A stretch of 8,585 nucleotides of DNA. Source: an uncultured Ruminococcus sp. Its GTDB lineage: Bacteria > Bacillota > Clostridia > Oscillospirales > Acutalibacteraceae. Both the position numbers and the translations under genes were made by a program. The notes below the pieces were generated by a model that was given only the letters and a program-made list of their open reading frames with translations, ran no database searches and was not told the DNA's origin. The DNA lies in assembly GCA_902783815.1 (NCBI GenBank), contig CACZSM010000109.1, positions 1-8,585 on the forward strand. Reading direction: 5' to 3'. Below, in pieces: positions 1-6,394 of the stretch. Numbering within the stretch: position 1 is the stretch's first letter; every line of letters begins with the position of its first letter.

Positions 1-474
1 GTAAAGCTGGATGATAGCGACAAAGCACCCGGTTGGAAATTCAGTCAGTATGAGATGCTTGGAGTACCTGTCCGTGTAGAGATCGGGCCGAAGGACATAG
101 AAAAGAACCAGTGTGTACTTGTACGCCGTGATACAAGAGAAAAGGTATTTGTTTCACTTGACGAGCTTGAAAAGACGGTCAGCGAACTTCTTGTTGAGAT
201 ACATGACAGTATGTATGAGGCAGCTCTCAAAAACCTTAACGAAAAGACATTTGAGGCGCGTACACATGAGGAGTTCCTTGATATTGCGGCAAATAAGCCT
301 GGATTCATCAAAGCTATGTGGTGTGGAGACAGCGCCTGCGAGGATAAGCTGAAGGACGAAACCGGCGGTGTAAAGTCAAGGTGCATACCATTTGTTGAGG
401 ATCATCTTGCAGACACCTGTGTATGCTGCGGAAAGCCTGCTAAGCACATGGTATTCTGGGGCAGACAGTATTAA
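1..474 (+). CDS. proS: Prolyl-tRNA synthetase, C-terminal part (5' truncated by window)
   Basis: The frame is open from base 1 and ends at TAA 472-474, giving the last 157 residues; the start lies upstream of the window. The enzyme charges tRNA-Pro with proline in the cytoplasm. The visible part matches the anticodon-binding domain (a GWKFSQYEMLG-V-PVRVEIGP stretch, codons at about 34-87) followed by the C-terminal zinc-binding region of the archaeal/eukaryotic-like ProRS type, which is also common in Clostridia. Likely zinc ligands are the cysteines at 322-324 and 337-339 (CxxxxC) and at 418-420 and 427-429 (CxxC). The protein ends in the FWGRQY tail typical of this type, whose final tyrosine lies near the active site in known structures. 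An intrinsic terminator follows 30 bases after the stop, so proS is the last gene of its transcript. The family assignment is firm from sequence motifs; type and ligand roles come from family knowledge. Confidence 0.95.
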   Translation, partial: VKLDDSDKAPGWKFSQYEMLGVPVRVEIGPKDIEKNQCVLVRRDTREKVFVSLDELEKTVSELLVEIHDSMYEAALKNLNEKTFEARTHEEFLDIAANKPGFIKAMWCGDSACEDKLKDETGGVKSRCIPFVEDHLADTCVCCGKPAKHMVFWGRQY

Positions 475-503
475 TTTATTAGTTCAAAAAAACATCAAAG
501 AAA

Positions 504-544
504 AGTCCTGCACCCCTATTATAGGGATGCAGGACTCTTTTTTT
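504..544. terminator. Intrinsic terminator between convergent proS and ferredoxin, probably bidirectional
   Basis: Arms 504-518 and 522-536 pair over 15 positions with a single C/A mismatch (513/527) and a 3-base loop. On the plus strand the hairpin is followed by T538-T544. On the minus strand it is followed by the complement of A-rich 485-503, which is also U-rich in the RNA. It therefore fits termination for proS (plus) and for the ferredoxin gene (minus). Confidence 0.92.
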
Positions 545-584
545 CAGACAGATCTAAAAGAAACTGTCTTATGCACCGTGCAGA

Positions 585-755
585 TTATTCAGCAGAAGGT
601 GCGCCTACCGGACAGGTCTCAGCACAAGAACCACAGTCAGCACAGAGATCAGCGTTGATCTCATACTTGCCATCGCCCTCAGAGATAGCCTCACATGGGC
701 ATACTTCTGCGCAAGCGCCGCAGGAGATGCAGTCATCAGAAATCTTGTAAGCCAT
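585..755 (-). CDS. 2[4Fe-4S] ferredoxin (clostridial type)
   Basis: A 56-residue small acidic electron carrier for low-potential cytoplasmic redox reactions (in anaerobes usually pyruvate:ferredoxin oxidoreductase, hydrogenase and similar partners). Two CxxCxxCxxxCP motifs are visible: Cys9, 12, 15, 19 and Cys38, 41, 44, 48. In this family the first three Cys of one motif and the last of the other ligate each cluster. An extra Cys21 lies just after the first motif. The length is normal for the family (about 55 residues). The ATG at 753-755 is chosen because MAYKI is a typical ferredoxin N-terminus and a full AAAGGAGG ribosome binding site lies 7-9 bases upstream (about 763-770). The reading frame stays open upstream to another ATG at 846-848 (see findings). 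It is convergent with proS and seems to be monocistronic. The physiological partner cannot be told from this window. Confidence 0.95.
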   Translation of the reverse strand: MAYKISDDCISCGACAEVCPCEAISEGDGKYEINADLCADCGSCAETCPVGAPSAE

Positions 756-762
756 AGTACAG

Positions 763-770
763 CCTCCTTT
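763..770 (-). promoter_or_regulatory. Ribosome binding site that fixes the ferredoxin start
   Basis: On the minus strand AAAGGAGG precedes the ATG at 753-755 with 7 bases between. It is the best match to the 16S 3' end in this part of the window and favours the 56-residue product over the longer in-frame reading. Confidence 0.85.
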
Positions 771-786
771 ATATTTTTGTTTTTTT

Positions 787-815
787 ATTATAACACATTC
801 TCTCACAAATTGCAA
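787..815 (-). promoter_or_regulatory. Proximal promoter of the ferredoxin gene
   Basis: Read on the minus strand, -35 TTGCAA (810-815) and a perfect -10 TATAAT (787-792) are separated by 17 bases, and a TGT triplet directly before the -10 makes it an extended -10. The expected start near 780 gives a short leader of about 25 bases with the strong ribosome binding site. Confidence 0.85.
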
Positions 816-822
816 TAGCCTC

Positions 823-844
823 CAGCGGCGGCGTGCCGCCGCTG
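823..844. repeat. Perfect GC inverted repeat in the upstream region of the ferredoxin
   Basis: Ten-base arms 823-832 and 835-844 are exactly complementary around a 2-base centre and are almost all G and C. It lies between the distal promoter (878-907) and the proximal promoter (787-815), so only transcripts from the distal promoter would contain the hairpin. Confidence 0.8.
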
Positions 845-877
845 TCATTGTTTCTCCTGCGCAGCTTCTTGAGCTTA

Positions 878-907
878 ATTATAGTCAGTAACATACATAA
901 TAGTCAA
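878..907 (-). promoter_or_regulatory. Distal promoter directed towards the ferredoxin gene
   Basis: On the minus strand, -35 TTGACT (902-907) and a perfect -10 TATAAT (878-883) are 18 bases apart. A second -35-like hexamer, consensus TTGACA, lies at 910-915 but is 26 bases from the -10, too far for normal use. The predicted start is near 871. The transcript would run through the GC hairpin 823-844 and the proximal promoter into the ferredoxin gene, about 115 bases upstream of its start codon. Confidence 0.7.
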
Positions 908-1111
908 AGTGTCAAGTAATTTCTCCATGTCGGCGTCCGCCGACAATGGTGCTGCGCACACAACGCATCTTCGATGCCGGGTAGTAGTTTTGCTTATCAA
1001 GTATGCTCCCAATGTCATAAAAGCATGACCGCTCTGACCAACAAACGGAAATTGGTCGAGCGCGGTCTCCGGCGCTGCGCCATAAGAAATTCCTGTACCC
1101 ATACCGCCGCC

Positions 1112-1130
1112 GTGACCGCGCAGCGGTCAC
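1112..1130. repeat. Perfect inverted repeat GTGACCGC/GCGGTCAC
   Basis: Eight-base arms 1112-1119 and 1123-1130 flank a 3-base centre. A third copy of the left arm lies at 1189-1196, in a smaller hairpin 1177-1204 that begins 16 bases beyond the stop of the YfhO gene. Neither hairpin is followed by a T-tract on the minus strand, so they are poor candidates for an intrinsic terminator of that gene. Confidence 0.75.
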
Positions 1131-1219
1131 TTCCCGGCTGGACTTTAACAGTTGTTTTTTCTACGGTCAATTTAGAAGCGCCTGGTGCGTGACCGCACTG
1201 CGCTCTGATAGAAATACTG

Positions 1220-3838
1220 TTAGTCATTCGGAGTTATTTTCTGTCGGCTGGTTATTTGTTGTGGGGCATCTTCAGTGACGGTTTCCTTTGGATCGGATGA
1301 TACATCGCTGGACGGCTCCGGAGCATTTTCAGGGGGTTCTTCAGGCATTTCTGACGATTTCGCATAGCTGTAGGATGTCATTTCATGACCCTCCTCATAT
1401 TCCACAAAGAGCATATCATCATAATCTGTCGGAACAAAGCCATCGTCATCCTCAATATAGTTCATATATATACGCCTTTTCCTTGCCGGAGTTTTCCAGA
1501 TAAGCATATATATTATTGTTACAACTATTCCTGCGCTTGTTATGCCAATACCAAGCGACAACCCGTATGTCCTGAATGTGAATACGATCTCAGATTCCTG
1601 TCCGGCAGGTACTTTTACAGCCATAAACCCTACGCTTACCTTTTCGATCTCCACAGGATTGCCGTTTACCTCTGCACTCCATCCTGGTTCATAGGGAATA
1701 CTGAAAAATACAAGCTCATCCAGATAACCTGCCTTGTAATGGGCGGTTATACGGTTATTTTCAAATTCAACACTGCTGCATACATTTTTCTGTCTTGCCT
1801 CGCAGTCATTGTAATACTCAGCCATTGTATATTCATAATCAGATACATCCTCATGATGAGCAAGTATATTACCATACTTTCTTGCCTGCTCTTTATTCAG
1901 TACCATAGCTTTAAGCAGAAGGAGGTGTCTGTCGCTTTCGGAGACATCCTCATACTGTTCCTCTGTGATATACTCAGTGAATGTAAATCCATAGGGTATG
2001 AAGTACTGATTTTCATAGACATCGAATTTATTTTCAGTCATTATTTTTTTCCATCCGGGCATCTCCATAGTACCAGAGGACTTTTCGAATTTCTTGCTGT
2101 CATCAGTATAATCAAACAGATACTTTACAGAAAGCAGTCCCCTTATGCCATACACCTTAGTTTCCGGACGAGAACCAACACTTCTTTCTACACCGATAGA
2201 TTTATAGAAATCCATTACAGAACCGGGAACGATACTCTGGAAAGCCTGAATATTAGGTATCTGCCAGAACATTCCGACATTATCCATAACATTATAGAAG
2301 TCCGAACGGACATTATTGATATCAGGCAGTTTTTCGTGAACAGCAGTTTTGCTGTCGATAACGGCATCCTTAATATAGTCCTTCTGGTATGAAGCATTGA
2401 TAACTCCGACACCGATAAGGACATTGCTGTAAAGCACTATCATAACAGACAGTACAACAGATAAAGTTGTAATGAATATCTTTTTATTTTTTCTGAGGTT
2501 AAGTACAATAACAAGAGCGGCAAGTCCTACGAAAGCAATTGCACACCATGCCCAGAAACGATCCGGATATTTAGCAAGACCGAGTTTTCCGTCCCAGTCT
2601 GAGGAATCCGGACTTTTTTCCGGCAGGAATCCGATAAGAGCAGTTATCAGCACAGTAATTGTTATTGTATTGATAAGACCGGGTCTGAAGTCAGTTTCCT
2701 CATGGTCGAGGCAAATGATAGTTGCCATAGAGAGCATAAGTGTCAGCATATAGAACCATCTTGCGTAGTAGGTAGCATTGAACAGCTGGAATGAGCAGTT
2801 AAGTATCGGCACAAGAGCCATAACAAAAAGGACTTTTATGAGGTTTCTCAGCCATGAATGAGTTTTCAGCTTATAAAAGGAGAATACTCCGACCATACTG
2901 AACAGCGGCAGCCATCCGGCAACACTTGCCCACTTTGCATTTGAATCCGGAGTAAAATTAGCATATGCCGGCATATCCGGTGGGAAAAAGAAAGAAAGAA
3001 TAATATGCAGATAGCGCTGCTCACTTGAATATACCAGAGCACCCCAGCCATGTGGAAAGTTATTCAGTCTTGAATTCTGCAATATGGCAAAAACAGACGG
3101 CATAAGTATTATTCCGGCGCAAAGAAATCCTGCCAGGACTTCGAGTGCAAAGCGGAAAAACTCCGAGAGCTTCATGCGGTAGCTGCCGGACAACATACGG
3201 AAACACCAGTAGATCATGATAAAAACAGCCTGACCTGCAAAAAAGTAGTAATTAACTATCGCAGCGGCAAAAACAGCAGCAAGAACTGCGCCTTTGCGTT
3301 TTTCGTATATAAAGGAGTCAATGGCTGCAAGCATAAAAGGGAAGGTTATCATTGCCTCATGGAAATGATTGAAAAATATATTGTAGATACCGAATCCTGA
3401 AAAGGCATACATCAGTCCGCCAAGCATAGCATAACGCTGCTCTCTGACATACCGGCGCAGGAACATATAGGCTCCCATTGCTGCAAGACCAAATTTTACC
3501 ATCAGCATCGGCGCCATAAGATATGGTACCGCATCACTCGGAAATAACATGGTGAGCCAGAAAAATGGACTTGCGATCATATAGAAGCTGTATGATCCTA
3601 TTATATTTGCACCCAGATCAGTGGTATAACTCCAGCCAAGATTGCCGCTGAGAACACTATCATGTATCATCTGGTAAAATGGTATCTGTTGAACATTGAA
3701 GTCCCCATAGAAGAAAAAATATCCACTGTTAAAAATCATCCATGCTATAAAGAAAAGAAAAGATAGTCCGAATCCCCAAAGAAAAGTCATAAGACATAGG
3801 TTTTCCTTTGCTTTTTGCAAAAGGTTCTTTTTAGTCAT
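1220..3838 (-). CDS. YfhO family polytopic membrane protein (GT-C-type glycosyltransferase fold)
   Basis: An 872-residue integral membrane protein. Family knowledge: YfhO proteins have a GT-C fold and in Firmicutes are linked to adding sugars to cell-envelope polymers such as lipoteichoic acid, using lipid-linked donors outside the membrane. Seen here: about 13 hydrophobic segments in residues 16-480, a soluble outer domain at about 481-760, one more membrane segment at about 762-781, then a basic stop (KTPARKRR) and a C-terminal tail rich in Asp, Glu, Pro and Ser. The first outer loop has YGDF with Asp46 where GT-C enzymes place the catalytic acid. The family-like ARWFYM (359-364) and PYEPGWSAEVNG (715-726) motifs are present. 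The start is supported by GGGAGG at 3848-3853, 9 bases upstream. It is transcribed divergently from rpsT, with no partner gene in its operon and no obvious terminator. The donor and acceptor are unknown. Confidence 0.88.
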   Translation of the reverse strand: MTKKNLLQKAKENLCLMTFLWGFGLSFLFFIAWMIFNSGYFFFYGDFNVQQIPFYQMIHDSVLSGNLGWSYTTDLGANIIGSYSFYMIASPFFWLTMLFPSDAVPYLMAPMLMVKFGLAAMGAYMFLRRYVREQRYAMLGGLMYAFSGFGIYNIFFNHFHEAMITFPFMLAAIDSFIYEKRKGAVLAAVFAAAIVNYYFFAGQAVFIMIYWCFRMLSGSYRMKLSEFFRFALEVLAGFLCAGIILMPSVFAILQNSRLNNFPHGWGALVYSSEQRYLHIILSFFFPPDMPAYANFTPDSNAKWASVAGWLPLFSMVGVFSFYKLKTHSWLRNLIKVLFVMALVPILNCSFQLFNATYYARWFYMLTLMLSMATIICLDHEETDFRPGLINTITITVLITALIGFLPEKSPDSSDWDGKLGLAKYPDRFWAWCAIAFVGLAALVIVLNLRKNKKIFITTLSVVLSVMIVLYSNVLIGVGVINASYQKDYIKDAVIDSKTAVHEKLPDINNVRSDFYNVMDNVGMFWQIPNIQAFQSIVPGSVMDFYKSIGVERSVGSRPETKVYGIRGLLSVKYLFDYTDDSKKFEKSSGTMEMPGWKKIMTENKFDVYENQYFIPYGFTFTEYITEEQYEDVSESDRHLLLLKAMVLNKEQARKYGNILAHHEDVSDYEYTMAEYYNDCEARQKNVCSSVEFENNRITAHYKAGYLDELVFFSIPYEPGWSAEVNGNPVEIEKVSVGFMAVKVPAGQESEIVFTFRTYGLSLGIGITSAGIVVTIIYMLIWKTPARKRRIYMNYIEDDDGFVPTDYDDMLFVEYEEGHEMTSYSYAKSSEMPEEPPENAPEPSSDVSSDPKETVTEDAPQQITSRQKITPND

Positions 3839-3894
3839 TTAGTTAATCCTCCCAAATACTGCCAAAGGCGCTGAATTTTTTAATCAACCCATAG

Positions 3895-3900
3895 ATTATA
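3895..3900 (-). promoter_or_regulatory. Extended -10 promoter of the YfhO gene
   Basis: On the minus strand TGATATAAT places a perfect TATAAT (3895-3900) behind a TG motif. No good -35 is found 16-18 bases upstream, which is common for extended -10 promoters. The predicted start is near 3888, giving a leader of about 50 bases. Confidence 0.55.
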
Positions 3901-4005
3901 TCATAAAGTTTAAGAAAAATCTATAGATATGATGCCAAAATGCTGAAATGATTTATAGATAATACAAAATTAATGTGACGGCAGAAAAATATTTCTGAAA
4001 AAGTA

Positions 4006-4034
4006 TTGCAATTTTTCAAAAATAATGATATTAT
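4006..4034 (+). promoter_or_regulatory. Promoter of rpsT
   Basis: The -35 TTGCAA (4006-4011) and -10 TATTAT (4029-4034) are separated by 17 bases, with TGA in front of the -10 (extended -10). The predicted start is near 4041, leaving a short leader that contains AAGGAGGT at 4058-4065, 6 bases from the ATG. Confidence 0.8.
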
Positions 4035-4071
4035 AAGCTGTACGCAACTGTAGTTATAAGGAGGTGTAACG

Positions 4072-4332
4072 ATGCCGAATATCAAATCAGCAAAGAAGCG
4101 TGTTAAGGTAGCTGCTGCAAAGACAGCTCAGAACAAGGCTTTCAGAAGCGCACTCAGAACAGATATAAAGAAGGCAGGCGCTGCGGTCGAGACAGGTGCT
4201 TCTGATAAGGAGCAGGCAGTTCGTGCTGCTATCAAGAAAATAGATCAGGCTGCTGCAAAGGGTATTCTTAAGAAGAATACAGCTTCCAGAAAGAAGTCAT
4301 CGCTTGCTCGCAAGCTTAATGCAAGCGCATAA
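4072..4332 (+). CDS. rpsT: 30S ribosomal protein S20
   Basis: An 86-residue, very basic, Ala/Lys-rich protein that opens with MPNIKSAKKR, the hallmark N-terminus of bacterial S20. It binds 16S rRNA early in assembly of the small subunit. The length is normal (84-90). The ATG at 4072 follows a perfect AAGGAGGT with 6-base spacing. The body is helical and free of Cys and Trp, as usual for the family. It has its own promoter and terminator, so it is a single-gene transcript. It is divergent from the YfhO gene and upstream of the amylase genes without any evident functional link. In E. coli S20 limits its own translation; nothing in this leader shows whether that holds here. Confidence 0.97.
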   Translation: MPNIKSAKKRVKVAAAKTAQNKAFRSALRTDIKKAGAAVETGASDKEQAVRAAIKKIDQAAAKGILKKNTASRKKSSLARKLNASA

Positions 4333-4377
4333 GCTGCTGTGCAGAGCAGAGAGCCATCATTAGTGTGCAGTCACTTG

Positions 4378-4410
4378 GGACAGAACTCGGTTCTGTCCTT
4401 TTGATTTTTT
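4378..4410 (+). terminator. Intrinsic terminator of rpsT
   Basis: Arms GGACAGAAC (4378-4386) and GTTCTGTCC (4390-4398) pair perfectly around a TCG loop and are followed by TTTT, GA and TTTTTT. It starts 45 bases after the rpsT stop. Confidence 0.93.
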
Positions 4411-4557
4411 CGCACCGCAGACGGACGCATACAAGAAATATATAAATTCTGAACATTCCGAAAATCAAGCTCTCCCCCCACCTCCATATCGGCACTTGTC
4501 TTGCGGACTATTTTTCTTTTACAGAAAGTCAAATTTCGTGCTTTGTACAAAATGTGC

Positions 4558-4586
4558 TTGATATTTTGATACATTTGTGATATAAT
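4558..4586 (+). promoter_or_regulatory. Promoter of the cytoplasmic amylase-family gene
   Basis: The -35 TTGATA (4558-4563) and -10 TATAAT (4581-4586) are 17 bases apart, with TGA directly before the -10. The predicted start is near 4593. The 321-base gap 4333-4653 otherwise holds only the rpsT terminator and an unremarkable stretch with a C-run near 4473-4480; no gene is seen in it. The leader has two near-copies of GTTGC(T/A)GT at 4593-4600 and 4608-4615. The ribosome binding site is GGAAGGA at 4640-4646. Confidence 0.85.
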
Positions 4587-4653
4587 GTTCAAGTTGCTGT
4601 GATTTATGTTGCAGTAAGGGAAAAAACAAAAGGGAAAAAGGAAGGATTTTATT

Positions 4654-6303
4654 ATGTATTGGGTAAATGAATCTGTGTTCTACCATATCTATCCGCTTGG
4701 CTTCTGCGGCGCTCCGAGGATCAATGACGGTAAACTTTCATATCGTCTTGATAAGGTCATTGACTTCATTCCTCACCTTAAGGAAATGAATGTAAATGCT
4801 GTTTACTTCGGTCCAGTGTTTATGTCAACTACACACGGATATGATACTAACGATTACTACAATATAGATAACCGCCTCGGCGATAACGACAGCTTCGCAC
4901 ATATCTGCGATAAACTCCATGAAAATGGTATAAAGGTCGTTCTGGACGGCGTTTTCAATCATGTCGGCAGAGGCTTCTGGGCTTTCAGGGATATACAGGA
5001 TAAAAAACAGGGATCACCTTACTGCTCATGGTTCCAGAACCTTAACTTTGGCGGAAATAGCCCTTGGGGAGATCCGTTCTGGTATGAGGGCTGGGAAGGC
5101 AATTATGATCTTGTAAAGCTGAATCTGCGTCATCCGGAGGTAAAAAAGCATATTTTTGATGCTGTTACTATGTGGATGGATAAATTCAAGATAGACGGTC
5201 TGCGCCTTGATGTTGCATACTGTATGGATCAGGACTTCCTCAGAGAATTAAAACACTTCTGCAAGAGCAGAGATCCTCAGTTCTGGCTTATGGGAGAAAT
5301 TATCCACGGCGACTATGCAAGACTTGCTAATCCTGATCTGCTTGATTCCTGTACAAACTATGAGTGCTATAAGGGCATATACTCGTCACATAATGACCAT
5401 AACTATTTTGAAATAGCTCACAGCCTTAACCGTCAGTTTGCAAACGGTGGCATATATCACAATATTTATACCTATAACTTTGTTGATAACCATGATGTCA
5501 ACCGTATCGGCAGTACCGTAAAGGAAAAGGATAATATTAAGAACTGCTATACTATGCTGTATTTCATGCCTGGTGTACCGTCTGTTTATTACGGAAGTGA
5601 GTGGGGTATTGAGGGTCAGAAAAATAATACGGATCATGACTATCCTCTGCGTCCGTGTATAAATGTTGCAGACTGCGTTGACAATGATCTTTACCGTCAT
5701 GTTTGCAGACTCGGCGCGATAAGAAGAAAGTATAAGGCTCTTAAATACGGCAGCTTTGAAAATGTAAATATCCGTAATGAACAGCTTGTGTTCAAGAGAA
5801 AATTTGAGGACGAAACTGTATATATTGCTGTGAACCTCAGCTCCAGCGACTACAACCTCGGCTTCAGAACAGACGGCGGAAGTAAACTGTATGATGTGTA
5901 TGACGGCAAGACTGCTTATGATGTTAATAATAACTACGCAGATATACACATTCCTGCTCATGGAACAAGAGTGTTCGTACTGACAAATGGTGATGCTCCT
6001 GAATATCCGGATTCGGTTTCCGGCACCGCTCAGGTGACAAATACAGAGGCTCCGTCTGCTGATACAACTGTTGAGGACTCCGTTAAGCCACTTCCGGAGG
6101 TGGGTGCTCCTGGAAGATACCGTCACTTCAAAGGCGGAGAATATGAGTTCATCTGTCTTACAAAGGACAGCGAAACATCAGAGGAACTTGTAATATACAA
6201 GGAAGTCGGCGGCGAAGGCAGGATATGGGCAAGACCTTCTGCTATTTTCTACCAGTATGTAGATGTAGATGGCAAACAGGTTCCGAGATTTGAAAAAATT
6301 TAA
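4654..6303 (+). CDS. Cytoplasmic GH13 alpha-amylase family glycosidase with C-terminal DUF1653 domain
   Basis: A 549-residue retaining alpha-glucan hydrolase, probably acting on maltodextrins or cyclodextrins inside the cell (no signal peptide; it starts MYWVNESVFYHIYP). The GH13 regions are in order: I DGVFNH (98-103), II GLRLD with nucleophile Asp186, III GEIIH with acid/base Glu215, IV FVDNHD with Asp281 stabilising the transition state. The barrel ends near 365; a beta-sandwich domain covers about 370-445. A Thr/Ser/Pro/Glu-rich linker (448-483) leads to a DUF1653-like module (about 485-547), seen as GRYRHFKGGEYE, SEELVIYKE, IWARP, VDGKQVPRFE. DUF1653 is usually a free protein of about 70 residues, so the fusion is unusual. 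The N-terminal starch-binding domain of many cyclomaltodextrinases is absent. The start is set by GGAAGGA 7 bases upstream. Overall class is firm; exact substrate is not determinable. Confidence 0.93.
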   Translation: MYWVNESVFYHIYPLGFCGAPRINDGKLSYRLDKVIDFIPHLKEMNVNAVYFGPVFMSTTHGYDTNDYYNIDNRLGDNDSFAHICDKLHENGIKVVLDGVFNHVGRGFWAFRDIQDKKQGSPYCSWFQNLNFGGNSPWGDPFWYEGWEGNYDLVKLNLRHPEVKKHIFDAVTMWMDKFKIDGLRLDVAYCMDQDFLRELKHFCKSRDPQFWLMGEIIHGDYARLANPDLLDSCTNYECYKGIYSSHNDHNYFEIAHSLNRQFANGGIYHNIYTYNFVDNHDVNRIGSTVKEKDNIKNCYTMLYFMPGVPSVYYGSEWGIEGQKNNTDHDYPLRPCINVADCVDNDLYRHVCRLGAIRRKYKALKYGSFENVNIRNEQLVFKRKFEDETVYIAVNLSSSDYNLGFRTDGGSKLYDVYDGKTAYDVNNNYADIHIPAHGTRVFVLTNGDAPEYPDSVSGTAQVTNTEAPSADTTVEDSVKPLPEVGAPGRYRHFKGGEYEFICLTKDSETSEELVIYKEVGGEGRIWARPSAIFYQYVDVDGKQVPRFEKI

Positions 6304-6324
6304 TGGGTTCCATTAAATGATAAC

Positions 6325-6361
6325 GGGCTGTCGGATCAGATTCCGGCAGCCCTTGAATTTT
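6325..6361 (+). terminator. Terminator-like hairpin between the two amylase genes
   Basis: Arms 6325-6335 and 6342-6352 pair over 11 positions with one G-U pair and a 6-base loop. The following tract is weak (TTGAATTTT). It begins 21 bases after the stop of the cytoplasmic enzyme gene and is followed by a separate promoter, so the genes are at least partly independent. Some read-through is possible. Confidence 0.75.
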
Positions 6362-6394
6362 CGTAAAAAAATTTGGAAATGTGTTACAAATTTG

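Larger units (their letters stand above)
816..1219. repeat. Palindrome-rich, GC-rich intergenic stretch without a convincing gene
   Basis: These 404 bases separate the YfhO gene from the ferredoxin gene. By hand count, 1031-1130 is about 62% G+C, well above the AT-rich intergenic DNA elsewhere in the window. It carries a series of inverted repeats: 823-844 (perfect), 928-945, 965-977, 1027-1067 (14 pairs with two small bulges), 1112-1130 (perfect 8-bp stem) and 1177-1204. GACC or its complement GGTC occurs eight times between 1027 and 1194, and the octamer GTGACCGC occurs at 1112-1119 and 1189-1196 with its complement at 1123-1130. Several overlapping frames of about 70 codons stay open on both strands, as expected from GC-rich palindromic DNA rather than from a gene. 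No ribosome binding site or recognisable protein supports any of them. It could be a repeated mobile-type element (REP or MITE-like), a structured RNA, or the remains of a gene. No target-site duplication was identified. Confidence 0.5.

Noticed and set aside
546..569. Inverted repeat AGACAG/CTGTCT downstream of the ferredoxin stop
   Set aside because: The stem is only six pairs with a 12-base loop and no T-tract follows; the stronger hairpin at 504-536 explains termination better.
875..1102. A 75-codon minus-strand frame within the palindromic stretch
   Set aside because: Other frames are open over the same bases, no ribosome binding site was found and its end overlaps the distal ferredoxin promoter. 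It is kept only as part of the repeat region.
1385..2392. A 335-codon plus-strand open frame
   Set aside because: It lies entirely antisense to the YfhO gene, which has clear family motifs; the product is rich in Ile, Tyr, Cys and His with no recognisable domain, and no ribosome binding site was seen.
4333..4557. Search for a riboswitch, T-box or small RNA in the gap after rpsT
   Set aside because: Apart from the rpsT terminator, no conserved motif or second terminator arrangement was recognised.
4371..4592. A 73-codon minus-strand open frame in the rpsT-amylase gap
   Set aside because: It spans the rpsT terminator and the amylase promoter, has no convincing ribosome binding site and resembles no known protein.
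5386..6126. A 246-codon minus-strand open frame
   Set aside because: It is antisense to the GH13-DUF1653 gene, whose catalytic motifs prove the plus-strand frame. The product is Ile/Val-rich without a domain pattern.
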